64,000 bases of DNA from Paenibacillus thiaminolyticus (GCF_007066085.1 NZ_CP041405.1:5735501-5799500); one strand, 5' to 3'. Shown: positions 12,001 to 18,176, numbered from the stretch's first letter. The notes: a model not told the origin generated them from the sequence alone. A program made the numbers and translations.

Positions 12001-12402
12001 GGGCGGGAAGTCGCTCATCTCATTCTGCTGGACTCTTATCCGAGGAAGAGCGCGCTCCAAGCTGCGGATCAGGCAGCGTATGCAGAGTCGCTGCAGGACG
12101 AAATCTCGCGCTTTATCGCTCATGTGCCCGAAGCGGATGTAGAGGAAGTGCTTCACAATATTACTCAATATAAATCATGGGTTGACAGCATCGCGACGGA
12201 TGGGCGAATTCAGGCCCGCATTCATTTGATTCAATCGGAAAATGTTGAAGAGTCGCCGGAGCAATATTACTGGAAGCCATGGACTGCCGGAGACCAAATA
12301 CTGTACCAAGGCAGCGGGAAGCACGAACAGATGCTGGAAGGCGAAGAAGCAAGCAAGAACGGATCTGTTGTCAGAGCTATATTACATGAAGAGGTGCAGT
12401 GA
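1..12402 (+). CDS. Nonribosomal peptide synthetase, C-terminal modules with thioesterase (5' partial)
   Basis: The frame is open from base 1, so the start lies upstream; 4,133 residues are visible. Domains by base position: end of an A domain with motifs A6-A10 (1-530); T with GGDSI (655-669); epimerase with HHLVIDG (about 810-2190); C domain after E with HHILMDG (2270-3570); A (3640-5130); T GGHSL; C with HHIISDG (5430-6700); A (6775-8310); T GGHSL; C (8610-9890); A (9960-11440); T GGQSL (near 11586); thioesterase with GYSAGG (11765-12400). Reading the ten specificity positions by alignment to PheA gives DIAQLGMVWK (close to the Gly code DILQLGLIWK), DAFFIGGTFK (between the Val and Ile codes) and DLTKVGHIGK (the canonical Asp code). 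The visible product end is therefore D-X, Gly, Val/Ile, Asp, released by the thioesterase. The first specificity pocket is outside the window. Which peptide is made is not recognised. Confidence 0.96.
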   Translation, partial: TAIGQTKMYVLDANGQLQPIGVPGELCISGPGLARGYLNQTELTAERFAASPFALGERIYRTGDLARWLPDGNLEYMGRMDAQVKIRGYRIEPGEIEAELLRSAQVSEAVVAALPDAAGSMQLCAYVVGGELEPSELRSLLSTTLPAYMVPSFFVRLEQLPLTANGKIDLKGLPKPDAAMAHAPYVSPRTPAEQALVTVWQQVLGVPRIGIHDSFFELGGDSIKAIQAMSRLMQAGYKLDMKDLFRYPAAAQLSDHIAPVSRIAEQGEIQGAVPLTPIQHWFAERDLADAHHFNQAVMLYRESRFEVEALHLTMKGITEHHDALRMVFTPTADGSYAAWNRAVDEGECYALEVFDFRQDQIRQNHDRQDPDLQEEREEQAWSRSVEAKARELQAGISLETGPLVKLGLFQCGDGDHLLIVIHHLVIDGISWRILLEDLAIAYEQAAEGQDIRLPLKTDSFQLWSQQLTAYASSPAMEAEREYWSQMAGREQMPLPKDNDQGGDAVENSATLTLQWSRRETQQLLTQANRAYGTEINDLLLTALGMAIQEWTGSEQVAVNLEGHGRESILPDVDVSRTVGWFTSAYPVMLDMKADLDLPRRIKLVKETLRSIPHKGVGYGILHYLASPGEDNIRALAPEISFNYLGQFDQDLQNSGLRISPLSSGDAASRRQKRAATLDFNGMIAGGTLTLNLSYSAEQYRKKTMQRLAKRLKHHLQEVIRHCAAKESVELTPSDVLQQGMTIEELEALVRRNRPVGDIENVYALTPMQQGMLFHSRLDPQSGAYVNQMLIALQGEPDPAALEHSWNTVIQRHAVLRTSVDSGWRDQPLQVVYRSRTLKIAYADLSMKSAAEQERELALLKEEDRKRGFRAESDSLMRVAVVRTGPESHQLLWSFHHILMDGWCLPLVVKEVLEIYTALCKEEEPQLPRVTEYSEYIRWLSEQDGQAAAKYWADLLADFEQAGELPRRQRQAQGYEARRVTCSLGRKLTERISQAAREQGVTVNTLLQTAWGLLLHKYSGTHDAVFGSVVSGRPADLPGVEGMIGLFINTIPVRVKCEAGDTVARVLQQVQEQALASQAHDYYPLHEIQAQSWKNRELFNHILVFENYPVEEQAGSLGDAAGLNITGVQAEEQTNYDLNVMILPREEITLHFDYNAQVYERDGIERLQRHLLHIVEQIAAESSIPVQELELLTTAEREQLLVQFNDTQAAIAEEASIPSLFERQAAQTPDRPAVVCADQCLTYRELEEQANRIAQWLRAHGVSAEDRVGVLMNRSPRLIAGLLGIVKAGAAYVPIDPILPKERMEAMLRDSGMQVMLTDTAYAEALSIFQETSLRHALCVDDHELLAGYPSEPVGVEIQPTGSAYVIYTSGTTGTPKGVVVEHGNVVNFISGMIRELPFGTHDSMLCITTVSFDIFAAESWVPLSCGMQVVLASEEAQQDAAVLAELLAQHPVQMMQMTPSRLMLLLGDARSAAHLRSIETLLVGGEAFPYTLYEQLREHTDAAVYNMYGPTETTVWSTFDRLEGEERISIGRPMANTQAYVLNEALQPQPIGVAGELCIGGAGVARGYWTRPELTAEKFVDSPFVSGERLYRTGDLARWLPDGRLEHLGRIDHQVKIRGYRIELGEIEARLLRIPGVNEAVVTAVEMINHAQELCAYVTGGHPLEAAELRAALALSLPSYMMPAHFVQLEELPLTPNGKVDRRGLPKPAGSPGSGAAVEYTAPRTDVEAKLAQLWQEVLGVERAGIHDNFFELGGHSLKAMTLVSKIHQALEIELPLKQLFLSPTVEGLAAALNAADGSTAYHSLSPAGERAHYPMSSAQKRLYFLQQLEGAERSYNMPVALRLEGELDRERLEEALQAFIARHESLHTSFAVVDGEPVQQVQDEWSFSVSYEEAEEREVEDLIQAFLRPFVLNEAPLLRATVLRLEETQHLLLMDMHHIISDGTSMNILVAEFVKLYAGEALVPLKLQYKDYAVWQQEYVLSDAYREQEKYWLDQLSGELPVLQLPTDFARPTLRNFAGDRVDFKLGRTLSEAVQQLALDTGVTVYMVFLAAYSTLLSRLSGDEEVIVGSPVAGRPHADLADIMGMFVNTLALRTFPSGQKAFAEYLEEIKQTALDAFEHGEYPFEELVDHVVTQRDMSRNPLFDAVFVLQNAENSQLNLPDLTVESYPFADAQAKFDLTLMISEGAEGYYGSLEFATALFTRDTVERWAGHLTELLDHVTSEPDTTLAEARLVSGSAELNQLMTYSGLPVQDKPRTTIHRRFEEIAGLYPERTAIVCGDRHLTYAELQLQARLVAARLRREGMRPRAAVAILAERSIEFVVAVLGIVQAGGVYVPLDPDAPAERHLYILNDCGAEFLLAVPDSSVPASYPGTVILLDDGALVNGALEAFEELEALEELEALETLEALERGEANGCSCDDPAYILYTSGTTGRPKGVLVTHGNVLNLVNNNGYVPFHADHRFAQTGAVSFDAATFEIFGALLHGSSLHPVEKDVLLDARRMGAFMAEHGITVMFLTTSLFHQLADEDAGLFAGVEHLIMGGEVLSPKHAYAAKEACPGLTIWNGYGPTENTTFSTAFAVEETRNKHNIPIGRPIEGTTAYVLSARGQLLPVGVPGELCLGGAGVAAGYWNLPELTQENFVPDPWIEGGRMYRTGDLARWLPDGTLEYLGRIDQQVKIRGYRIELGEIETRLLLHADIRQAAVMTWAERPGSEGLCAYYVSSKRLEPAELRHHLSIALPEYMVPAHFVHLSELPLTRNGKLDRKALPEPEETAVSCNEFLPPRSLTEIRLAMLWQDVLGVQRVGLNDDFFELGGHSLRAMTLVSRIHQKLNAQIKLHDVFQSPTLERMSQVIESSAGSPYEGLLPAPHQDCYPLSSAQKRMYVLQQLQGEEQTYNMPNIFRLEGPVNRDRINEALQGLIRRHEVLRTSFEMMEGSPVQIIHDTVEFAVSYTEAKDEEDASKAIRAFYFPFDLTRAPLLRVGLIRLQEERHLLLFDMHHIISDGVSMSILIKEFGKLYSGESMPSPRLQYKDYSTWQSSYVTMDGYKKQEVYWLGKYAGELPVLELPLDFPRPPVRSYAGGRVHLELDSRLTGEITQLAQHSGTTLYMLLLAAYSTLLSRLSGQDDIIVGSPTAGRPHADLADMLGMFVNTLALRTYPAGEKEFVSYLQEVKESTLDAFVHQDYPFEDLVEKAVTRRDMSRSPLFDVMLVLQNTEQEPMELEHVRLSAYPYEGLAAKFDLTLTVIEHEKGMSLTFAYAADLFARATIEQWASYFKVLLEAVVSDPKQRLADLPLLNEEERQRMQAYSQGAWLDMSAGRTLDRWYAEQAARTPDRYAVISGERRLTYKELDEQAEHVAELLRDRGVGPDRIVGLVLPPSPEMIVGMLAIWKAGGAYLPIDPDTNSDRVTYMLENSEAALLLTMSEWESRLHFPVECLSLDRIPARSPDTGTGRMEASRSLDNLAYVIYTSGSTGKPKGVKVMHRNVAAYAEWFIEEAGIVEEDRTALVSSFAFDLGYTAVFSALLSGAALHLPGKDTYMDPEKLLEYLIRERITYVKMTPSLFGLLVRSQRFAGHSVNDCIRLVVLGGESINCADVELFFAKYGRAQVMQHYGPTETTIGSIALRMDFEQFHFFRNRPVLGRPIAGEQVYIVDSAARPVPMGVAGEIAIGGHGVSRGYVNLPNETEERFASQPCASNQRLYLTRDRGRVLADGTIEYLGRSDHQVKIRGYRVELGEIESRLMQIEKIAEAAVLAIPDAQGVLDLCAFVAAEGQMDMTGLREQLRWQLPDYMIPSRFHQLAKLPLTANGKVDRATLAKQQITMPVVQQASYAAPRNALEQALADLWQEVLGIERVGIEDDFFEIGGQSLKLIQVIGKIRRNLKLDISLRDAFAYTTVSELAQYFEARGSKVEDNEVSVWNPDNGLSLFCFPPIVGYGQVFMRMAEELQETAAIYAFDFIEAEDVIRHYTNKIQTLQPQGALHLLGYSAGGNLAFEVAKQLESEGREVAHLILLDSYPRKSALQAADQAAYAESLQDEISRFIAHVPEADVEEVLHNITQYKSWVDSIATDGRIQARIHLIQSENVEESPEQYYWKPWTAGDQILYQGSGKHEQMLEGEEASKNGSVVRAILHEEVQ
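7159..7230 (+). repeat. Degenerate LEALEE-coding tandem repeat inside an NRPS A domain
   Basis: About 72 bases made of imperfect copies of gaagcattagaa encode a run of Leu-Glu-Ala-Leu-Glu-Glu units. They sit between core motifs A2 and A3 of the third adenylation domain, just before the DPAYILYTSGTTG stretch. The other three A domains here have no such run. The frame is kept, so the gene remains intact. Confidence 0.85.
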
Positions 12403-12460
12403 AAATGAACGGGCTCATCCATTCCTGAATTCTGGTTCTTATTCATCAATTCTGCGGAAG

Positions 12461-12487
12461 CCGGGGGATTATACTCTCCCGGTTTTT
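12461..12487 (+). terminator. Rho-independent terminator after the NRPS gene
   Basis: CCGGGGGA pairs with TCTCCCGG (one G-T pair) around a short AT loop and is followed by five T. It lies about 60 bases after the NRPS stop and suggests that this gene is the last in its transcript. Confidence 0.75.
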
Positions 12488-12654
12488 CCCATATTTCACA
12501 AAATAAGAATCAACCCCATCGTAATTTCATAATATTCAGAGGGTGGCATGCCGTAGGCTTACCTGCAGCCGGATTCACACAGATTCAATTGTCTATCTGG
12601 CGGAAAGGAGATGAAGCTTCGCAATAACCCCATTATTCAGGAGGTGCTTTTGGT

Positions 12655-13554
12655 ATGACAAATGCTAAACCAGCCAAAAAAATGACAAAACTATTGGTCG
12701 TTCTGCTCTCATTTTCTTTTCTTGTTTCCTTGTCCGGAATAAGTGCTCTGCTTCCAACGAAAGCTTATGCCGCAAACTCTCACGACGAAAACTTTTCACC
12801 GGAGACGCTTAAGTTCCTTCGTGCCAATACGGGGCTTGATGGCGAGCAGTGGGACAATATTATGAAGCTCATCAACAAACCTGAGCAGGACTCGCTCGAT
12901 TGGACCAAGTACTATGGTTATTGTGAGGACATTGGCGATAACCGCGGCTATACGATCGGCATATTCGGAGCCACTACAGGGGGATCCAACGACAAACATC
13001 CGGATGGCCCGGCTTTGTTCAAGGAATTCGATGCTGCCAGCGGAGCGGCCAATCCTTCGGTGGAAGGCGGTCTGGCACGCATTGGCGTTAACGGGTCGAT
13101 GAACGGTTCGATTTTAAAAATAAAGGATAGCGAAAAAGTGTTTTGCGGCAAAATCAATAAATTGCAAAACAATGACGCATGGAGAGAGGCAATCTGGCAA
13201 ACCTTCTACAAAGTTTACATCAAATACAGCGTCCAACAAGCGCGTCAACGCGGCTTCAATTCCGCTCTGACCATCGGTTCCTTTGTCGATACGGCATTGA
13301 ATCAGGGCGCTACAGGCGGTTCCGGAACGCTTGAAGGCGTTTTGTCCCGCTCAGGCAAAAGTAGCGACGAGAAGACATTTATGAAGAAATTTTATGCCGA
13401 GCGCACAAAAATCGTAGACACCAATGACTACAATCAGCCGCCAAATGGGAAGAACCGCGTGAAGCAATGGAGCCAGCTGTGGGATATGGGGAAGGCGGAT
13501 CTCAAGAACGCCGACGACGCGATTATTAAAGTCACTAGTTGGAAAATGAAGTGA
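12655..13554 (+). CDS. Secreted chitosanase, GH46-type glycoside hydrolase
   Basis: 299 residues beginning with a signal peptide (basic N-terminus, long hydrophobic core, probable cleavage after AYA near residue 39), so the enzyme is exported. The mature part carries the GH46 hallmark: YGYCEDIGDNRGYT at residues 86-100 matches the chitosanase segment YGYxExxxDGRGYT. Glu91 is the expected catalytic acid, and Asp113 in the following Gly-rich loop is the candidate second acid. The C-terminal part (IGSFVDTALNQG, then FMKKFYAERTKIV) also fits the family. GH46 enzymes hydrolyse beta-1,4 links in partly deacetylated chitosan. AGGAGGTG lies 7 bases before the ATG. It is flanked by its own terminators, so it is a single-gene unit unrelated to the NRPS transcript. 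Substrate is inferred from family only. Confidence 0.85.
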   Translation: MTNAKPAKKMTKLLVVLLSFSFLVSLSGISALLPTKAYAANSHDENFSPETLKFLRANTGLDGEQWDNIMKLINKPEQDSLDWTKYYGYCEDIGDNRGYTIGIFGATTGGSNDKHPDGPALFKEFDAASGAANPSVEGGLARIGVNGSMNGSILKIKDSEKVFCGKINKLQNNDAWREAIWQTFYKVYIKYSVQQARQRGFNSALTIGSFVDTALNQGATGGSGTLEGVLSRSGKSSDEKTFMKKFYAERTKIVDTNDYNQPPNGKNRVKQWSQLWDMGKADLKNADDAIIKVTSWKMK

Positions 13555-13561
13555 GTCATAA

Positions 13562-13597
13562 TTCCCGCGTCCGCATTGCGTCGGACACGGGATTTTC
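13562..13597. terminator. Terminator hairpin between convergent genes
   Basis: TCCCGCGTCCG pairs with CGGACACGGGA with one mismatch and is followed by ATTTT. It lies directly after the chitosanase stop and before the end of the convergent dehydrogenase gene, so it may serve both. Confidence 0.7.
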
Positions 13598-13627
13598 TGC
13601 TGAACGCTTAAATTCGGTCTGTATTAT

Positions 13628-14539
13628 TTAACGGTAACCGGAAGCATTAGCTGGTCGGCCCGCATCTTGCACTTCGACGAGATACCTCCAGCAGTCAGGC
13701 TGTGAGCCGTCAAGATCATAAAAACCATACTCTTGTGCGAGCTGGCCGCTTGACACAGACTGACCGTTCCATCGGGCAGCTTCCGGATCTCCAGCCAGCG
13801 CGGCAACGGCACGACCTACAAAGCGGGGCGATTCCGAGATGATGAAATGAGGCTCCTTCACCGCGGCGTCACGCCAGTTTTCTTCTGTAACACCATAGTG
13901 ATCAAGCATGATTTCAGAACGCATCCAGCCCGGAGTGACTGCTACTGCGGTGCATTGATAGGGTGAAAGCTCATGGGCTAAAGACTGAGCCATACGAATG
14001 ATCGACGTTTTGGCCAGATCGTAGAACAGGGATAAACGGTAGTTTTTCTCGTTGTATTCTGCCGTGCCGTCCGTTACCTCAATAACCAGCCCATTCTTAT
14101 TGCGGATTAACAGAGGCAGTGCAAAGTGGCTTGTAATCAAATGCGTATCAACCGCAAGCTGGAGCATGCGAAGCCCGCGTTCCAGGGAGTGCTCCCACAC
14201 GGGCACATTCCACTGTGTCAAATATTCTCCACCCCACACATCGTTGACCAGGATGTCCAGCCTCCCCTGTTCATCCTCAATGCGGGCGATTAGTGCCCGA
14301 ACCTGATCGGGATCCAGATGATCCACCTGAACCGCAATTCCTCGGCCCCCCGCCTTACTTACTAGCTCAGCGGTTTCTTCGATCGTTTCAGGGCGATTGT
14401 ACTCAGAGCGTTGAGATCGTGTCGTTCGTCCTGTCACATAAACCGTAGCCCCGGCCGCTCCTAATTCGATAGCAATTCCTCGACCGGCGCCGCGTGTTGC
14501 CCCTGCCACCACAGCCACTTTTCCATTTAGAGGTTTCAT
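13628..14539 (-). CDS. Short-chain dehydrogenase/reductase, DHRS1-like
   Basis: 303 residues. The N-terminus LNGKVAVVAGATRGAGRGIA holds the TGxxxGxG-type dinucleotide loop (here GATRGAGRG), and Thr-Gly-Arg-Thr after the second strand suggests NADP preference. LVNDVWGG stands where NNAG is usual, and FYDLAK supplies the catalytic Tyr-x3-Lys pair. Insertions of the long NDVWGGE kind and the wide substrate loop recall DHRS1-like SDRs. I chose the ATG at 14539 because AAAGGAGAGGAG lies 9 bases before it; an upstream in-frame ATG would add 20 residues without a good ribosome site. No neighbour points to a substrate. Confidence 0.9.
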   Translation of the reverse strand: MKPLNGKVAVVAGATRGAGRGIAIELGAAGATVYVTGRTTRSQRSEYNRPETIEETAELVSKAGGRGIAVQVDHLDPDQVRALIARIEDEQGRLDILVNDVWGGEYLTQWNVPVWEHSLERGLRMLQLAVDTHLITSHFALPLLIRNKNGLVIEVTDGTAEYNEKNYRLSLFYDLAKTSIIRMAQSLAHELSPYQCTAVAVTPGWMRSEIMLDHYGVTEENWRDAAVKEPHFIISESPRFVGRAVAALAGDPEAARWNGQSVSSGQLAQEYGFYDLDGSQPDCWRYLVEVQDAGRPANASGYR

Positions 14540-14831
14540 GAACGGGTACTCCTCTCCTTTCGTTGATCTACCACTCATTATAGACCTCAAATATGTCATC
14601 TTATGTCATATTAATAACGGCGAAGGTATCTGTTCCATCTTTTCAACTCCGCCGTCCGTTAGGTAAGCAAGAAAAAGTTGTACTGCGTGTCCGATTCAGG
14701 CATCGCTTATGGAGAGAGGCAGCGGGCTGCTTTTGCTGCTCCTTTCGGACTAAAATGGGTCTGGAGAACTAATTTAGAAGGTCCCGATTATTCCGATGAC
14801 ATCCTATGTAAAAAACAGGGTATGAAGGGGA

Positions 14832-15455
14832 ATGGCGGAAACGAATAATGTGCCAGGAGATGAGGACTGGACGAATACGGCGCACCCCGAACAATTTTAT
14901 GAAAAAGACGGAGGTTCTTTCATGCACGCAGGTTTTTGGAAACGATTTTTTGCAAATCTTATTGATAGCTTCATTATGTTTATTCTTGCTCGTCTTATTG
15001 TACTGATACTTGCCCTTCTCATAACATCATTAATGTTTGAGACTATTTTTATTCCACTTATAACTACGTTTGAACACAGAACGATGGAAATTTTAGTTGG
15101 CATTTTCTCTCTGACAATAGTCTGGGGAAGCGTGCTATGCGTCGTCTGGCTGTTTTACGCCATCATGGAATCCTCTCGCTTCCAAGGAACCCTCGGGAAG
15201 CTGGCCTTGGGAATTGCCGTAGTAGATGAACGCTTTGAGAAGGTGTCCTTCGGCCGGGCAAGCGCCAGGTATTGGAGCAAGTGCGTCTCGGTCGTGACGC
15301 TCTATATCGGATTTCTCATGGCGGGGTTTACGGAGAAGAAGCAAGCGCTTCATGATAAGATTGCCAATACCTATGTAGTCAACAAAAATAGAGCTCTACT
15401 GAGGGTCAAGAGCCGTAAGATGGTCTTGGCTCGGCCTGCTGACATATCGCAATAA
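14832..15455 (+). CDS. RDD family membrane protein
   Basis: 207 residues. AGFWKRFFANLIDSFI near residue 32 is the start of an RDD domain (Arg and Asp of the name visible), followed by two or three long hydrophobic segments and a closing FTEKKQALHDKIANTYVV, the typical RDD end with the HD pair. RDD proteins are small multi-pass membrane proteins of mostly unknown role. Start is uncertain: the ATG at 14832 has only a poorly spaced GAAGGGG, while the in-frame ATG at 14922 has GGAGG at 7 bases and begins exactly at the RDD domain. The longer form would add a 30-residue acidic leader. Downstream spacing of 100 bases does not clearly join it to the next gene. Confidence 0.85.
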   Translation: MAETNNVPGDEDWTNTAHPEQFYEKDGGSFMHAGFWKRFFANLIDSFIMFILARLIVLILALLITSLMFETIFIPLITTFEHRTMEILVGIFSLTIVWGSVLCVVWLFYAIMESSRFQGTLGKLALGIAVVDERFEKVSFGRASARYWSKCVSVVTLYIGFLMAGFTEKKQALHDKIANTYVVNKNRALLRVKSRKMVLARPADISQ

Positions 15456-15555
15456 GTATATGAACGTTCCTTCTGCTATACTAGAGCTACTAATTTTTTA
15501 TCTGCTGCAACGATTGCCCTACACTTTGCGACAACATTCAAGGAGGAACGGTTCG

Positions 15556-16665
15556 ATGATGTACATATGCCAGATTGAATTAAATGACATCACCCCGAAA
15601 ATATGGCGTCAGTTTCAGTTTCATGCAGACGTCACGTTTGACCAGTTGCACAATATCATTCAAACTGTCATGGGCTGGGAAAATTATCATTTGTATGAGT
15701 TCCGGCTCGGTTCAACACGCATCAGCCTGCCGGACCCGAATTTACCGGATGAAGGAAGACAGCTCAATGCGCGAAAAGAGACGGTCGAACAGCATGTGAA
15801 TCGGGAGAAGACGGCTTTTTCCTATTTGTATGATTTCGGCGACGGATGGGAACATACGATTACGGTGATGAGCATACAGACAGAGGAGTGCTTGCTCCCG
15901 CTCTGTCTGGAAGGAGAGCGCAGCTGTCCGCCGGAAGATGTGGGCGGTGTGCCGGGTTATTGTCATATGGCGGAGGCATTGTCAGACCCCAGACATGATC
16001 AGCATGCTATGTTCAAGGACTGGTTGACGGAAGGATACGATCCTGAGCATTTTTCCTGTGATGAGGTGAATGTGGAGTTGCGGGAGCAGGGCAGCAAGCT
16101 GGTTCCCCAATCACGCCGGAAGCAGCCGGTGAAGCTTACGAAGGCCGGCTTGAACAAGCATTTGAAGCAGTTGAGCCGGGAAGAGCTGATGGAGCTGGTA
16201 AAGGACGGCTATGGCGCGAGCAAAGATATGCAGCGTTTTCTCGCTGCCCGGTTGATCGGAAAAGAGGCGGTGGAGTCGCTTTTTCACGAATATCGGGATA
16301 AGATCAAGCAGGAGTTTTTCCCTGAACGCGGTCACGCGAAGCTGCGGCTTCAAGAAGCTAAGAACGCGATTGCCGAGTTCAAGAAATTGACCGGCAGCGT
16401 CAAGCATACGCTGGAGTTGAAGCTCGTCTATGTGGAACTATCCGTCTTGTTCTCGAATACGTATGGTGATATCGATGCACGGTTCTATGACCAGCTGATG
16501 TCGATGTATGAAGATGTCATCGATATCTTGAATGAACATGAGACCGCCGAGCTGTTCCATGAATATAAGGAGCGGATAGAGGCCGCGGCATGGAACGCAG
16601 CGGGCTTCGGCTGGGGCGTTCATGAAGTGATGATGGATCTGTATGACGACATAAGATGGAAATAA
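15556..16665 (+). CDS. pRiA4b ORF-3-like protein with helical C-terminal domain
   Basis: 369 residues. Residues 1-180 match the plasmid pRiA4b ORF-3 family: YICQIELNDITPKIWRQFQ, MGWENYHLYEF, YLYDFGDGWEHTI and the Pro-Pro-Glu-Asp-Val-Gly-Gly-Val-Pro-Gly-Tyr block. The last 170 residues (from KLTKAGLNKHLKQLSREELMEL) are a second, largely helical domain that resembles the DUF6155 type, though I recall this only loosely. The ATG at 15556 follows AGGAGG by 9 bases; the frame is open a further 32 codons upstream but without a ribosome site. The molecular function of either half is not established. Members often occur as lone accessory genes, as here. Confidence 0.85.
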   Translation: MMYICQIELNDITPKIWRQFQFHADVTFDQLHNIIQTVMGWENYHLYEFRLGSTRISLPDPNLPDEGRQLNARKETVEQHVNREKTAFSYLYDFGDGWEHTITVMSIQTEECLLPLCLEGERSCPPEDVGGVPGYCHMAEALSDPRHDQHAMFKDWLTEGYDPEHFSCDEVNVELREQGSKLVPQSRRKQPVKLTKAGLNKHLKQLSREELMELVKDGYGASKDMQRFLAARLIGKEAVESLFHEYRDKIKQEFFPERGHAKLRLQEAKNAIAEFKKLTGSVKHTLELKLVYVELSVLFSNTYGDIDARFYDQLMSMYEDVIDILNEHETAELFHEYKERIEAAAWNAAGFGWGVHEVMMDLYDDIRWK

Positions 16666-17069
16666 TCGAAACAGGAAGCAAGACAGGGCCCGCCTCGCTC
16701 GTGAAGAGGGATACGGGCTTATTTGTGCGCGCGGACATCAGGCCGCATGGGATGCAATCGGGACATGACCGGCAGGTAAGGGGGCAATCAAGAAAGTGAA
16801 TTGTTCTCAAGGAAATACCCTCCGGCATAGCGAATGTATCCACATGATAATGACCCGCCCACTCCCCGATAGGCAGCAACACGCCGTCCTCCCGCGCAAT
16901 CACACGAAAGGAATGATTGGATGTCAATCTTGATTATTGTTGTAAAAAAGATAAGAGAGGACCAGAAAAACAATTAGTTTTTAGGATTAGAAGGAATCTG
17001 CCAAGTATTATTGTTAGGCTCCTCTCCTTCCGGTAGTAGATAAGCATGAGTTGTTGATTGTAGCACGGC
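16666..17069. other. Intergenic stretch without a convincing gene
   Basis: About 400 bases. A weak hairpin (CCCGCCTC with GAGG-GATA-CGGG) follows the preceding stop. On the minus strand a TTG-initiated frame from 16927 reads in a protein-like way for about 40 residues (FRVIAREDGVLLPIGEWAG), but it has no ribosome site and then runs into the antisense of the preceding gene. It could be the remnant of a lost gene. Confidence 0.4.
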
Positions 17070-17462
17070 TTAGTCTTCTTCCACCTTTATTCTTTGGATC
17101 TTGAAGTTTTTCTTCTTGATGTGCCTAATGATCATGAACAGCGCGACAGGTACCGCAATCAGGGATGTCACTAGCTCTCTAACTGAATCTTCCAGTCCAA
17201 GGTCCTTGATTGCAAGGGCGGTTATGAAGTAAAAGAGCAGATAAAAAAGTAGAAAACCGACAAGTAGATCAATGACTTGAAAAACCGAAAATAGCAATCC
17301 TTTTTGATTTAATTTTAGCGCGACGAGAGAAAACAGGGTGCTCAAAAAACAGCTGATGAAAGCTGACCACATGATGCTGTATTGACCTGTAGAATATATA
17401 ATCCCATTACCTAAAAGTAAACCGAATGAAGAAAAAATAGTAATTAAACTTGGCTTTTCCAA
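17070..17462 (-). CDS. Small integral membrane protein of unknown function
   Basis: 130 residues with four hydrophobic segments (about residues 7-28, 32-50, 60-86 and 96-114) and a basic, Lys-rich tail (HIKKKNFKIQRIKVEED), which suggests the C-terminus stays in the cytoplasm. The start is TTG at 17462 with AAGGGGGA about 10 bases upstream. The gene is AT-richer than its neighbours and stands alone between non-coding stretches, which would fit recent acquisition. I do not recognise the family. Confidence 0.65.
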   Translation of the reverse strand: MEKPSLITIFSSFGLLLGNGIIYSTGQYSIMWSAFISCFLSTLFSLVALKLNQKGLLFSVFQVIDLLVGFLLFYLLFYFITALAIKDLGLEDSVRELVTSLIAVPVALFMIIRHIKKKNFKIQRIKVEED

Positions 17463-17612
17463 AGCAGAGTGTTCCCCCTTGTTGAATTAACCACATTAAT
17501 ACTTATCGGCAAAGGAAGGGAATTTGTTACAGCCTGCAAATCTGCTCGTAGAGGAAAGGCCAAGACGGGACAACAGAAGGTAGACGCGGGAAAGGGCGGT
17601 GCGGGACGAACT

Positions 17613-17720
17613 GCGGGATGAGCGGCGGAACGAGTCGGGATACGCTGTAGGATGAGCTGGGATGAGCGGCGGAACCAGTGGGGATAGCTGCGGGATGAGC
17701 TGTGGGATAAGCTGTTGGAT
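17613..17720. repeat. Short degenerate direct repeats, GGGATGAGCGGCGGAAC type
   Basis: GGGATGAGCGGCGGAAC occurs at 17615-17631 and again at 17659-17675, 44 bases apart. Between and after them are several GGGATGAGCT, GGATAAGCTG and GGATGCC variants. The strand is strongly G/A-rich. No open frame makes sense through it. Confidence 0.6.
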
Positions 17721-17968
17721 GCCGGTGGAAGCTGGCTAAGGCAGCGAATCCTGCATTTGTGCAGGAATTTACGCTGTTTAAGCCGCAATCTGATGCAATT
17801 CCTGCAAAAGTACATCATTTTTGCCCATTTTTACCTTTCGTTCATTGAAATGGCTTCAATTCCTGCAGTTTCGCAGCAATTTCGGCAGCGGCGGAAACGT
17901 CATAAAGGAAAGCTGTAGTTTCGCAGTATTGTCGGCAAGTCACCAAGTCGTGCTGCGAGAAGCGGGGC

Positions 17969-18011
17969 GGGGCTGTCTCCAAGCAGGTAAATCTGCTTAT
18001 GGGACAGCCCC
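17969..18011. repeat. Long imperfect hairpin, possible mobile-element end
   Basis: GGGGCTGTC-t-CC-AAGCAG pairs with CTGCTT-at-GGGACAGCCCC around a gtaaat loop. The GGGGCTGTCCC arm recalls sequences found beside transposase genes in Firmicutes, but no transposase remains here. There is no T-run, so it is not a classic terminator. Confidence 0.4.
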
Positions 18012-18176
18012 TTGTCGCGATCTGGGCAACGGAGCGGAGCTGCTGAATGCAAAAGGCACGCCTGGACGGATAGAGGACCAGAGGAATAAGCGGACCGATA
18101 GGTAATCGATGTCCGGGGCAGGGAAGGCCGAGCGAAGCGCGCACCCGCAGGGGAAGACGGCAGCCGCCGTTTCATT

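Larger units (their letters stand above)
17463..18176. other. Repeat-rich non-coding stretch of about 700 bases
   Basis: No supported gene. It holds a purine-rich block with repeats (17613-17720), a CCTGCA-tttg-TGCAGG hairpin near 17750, and three copies of AATTCCTGCA-like sequence between 17757 and 17870. Two variants of TG(C/T)AGTTTCGCAG (near 17865 and 17918) and a long hairpin (17969-18011) follow. The pattern is that of dispersed intergenic repeat debris, possibly including mobile-element remains. Confidence 0.55.

Noticed and set aside
12403..12654. ATG just after the NRPS stop as a following gene
   Set aside because: The frame closes after seven codons; the next real gene starts at 12655 behind its own ribosome site.
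16680..16927. Minus-strand frame with protein-like start FRVIAREDGVLLPIGEWAG
   Set aside because: TTG start without a ribosome site, and the second half is antisense to the preceding gene; at most a remnant.
17444..17818. Minus-strand frame of 124 codons rich in Arg, Ser and Pro
   Set aside because: Runs through the repeat block and the start of the small membrane gene; composition is that of non-coding repeats.
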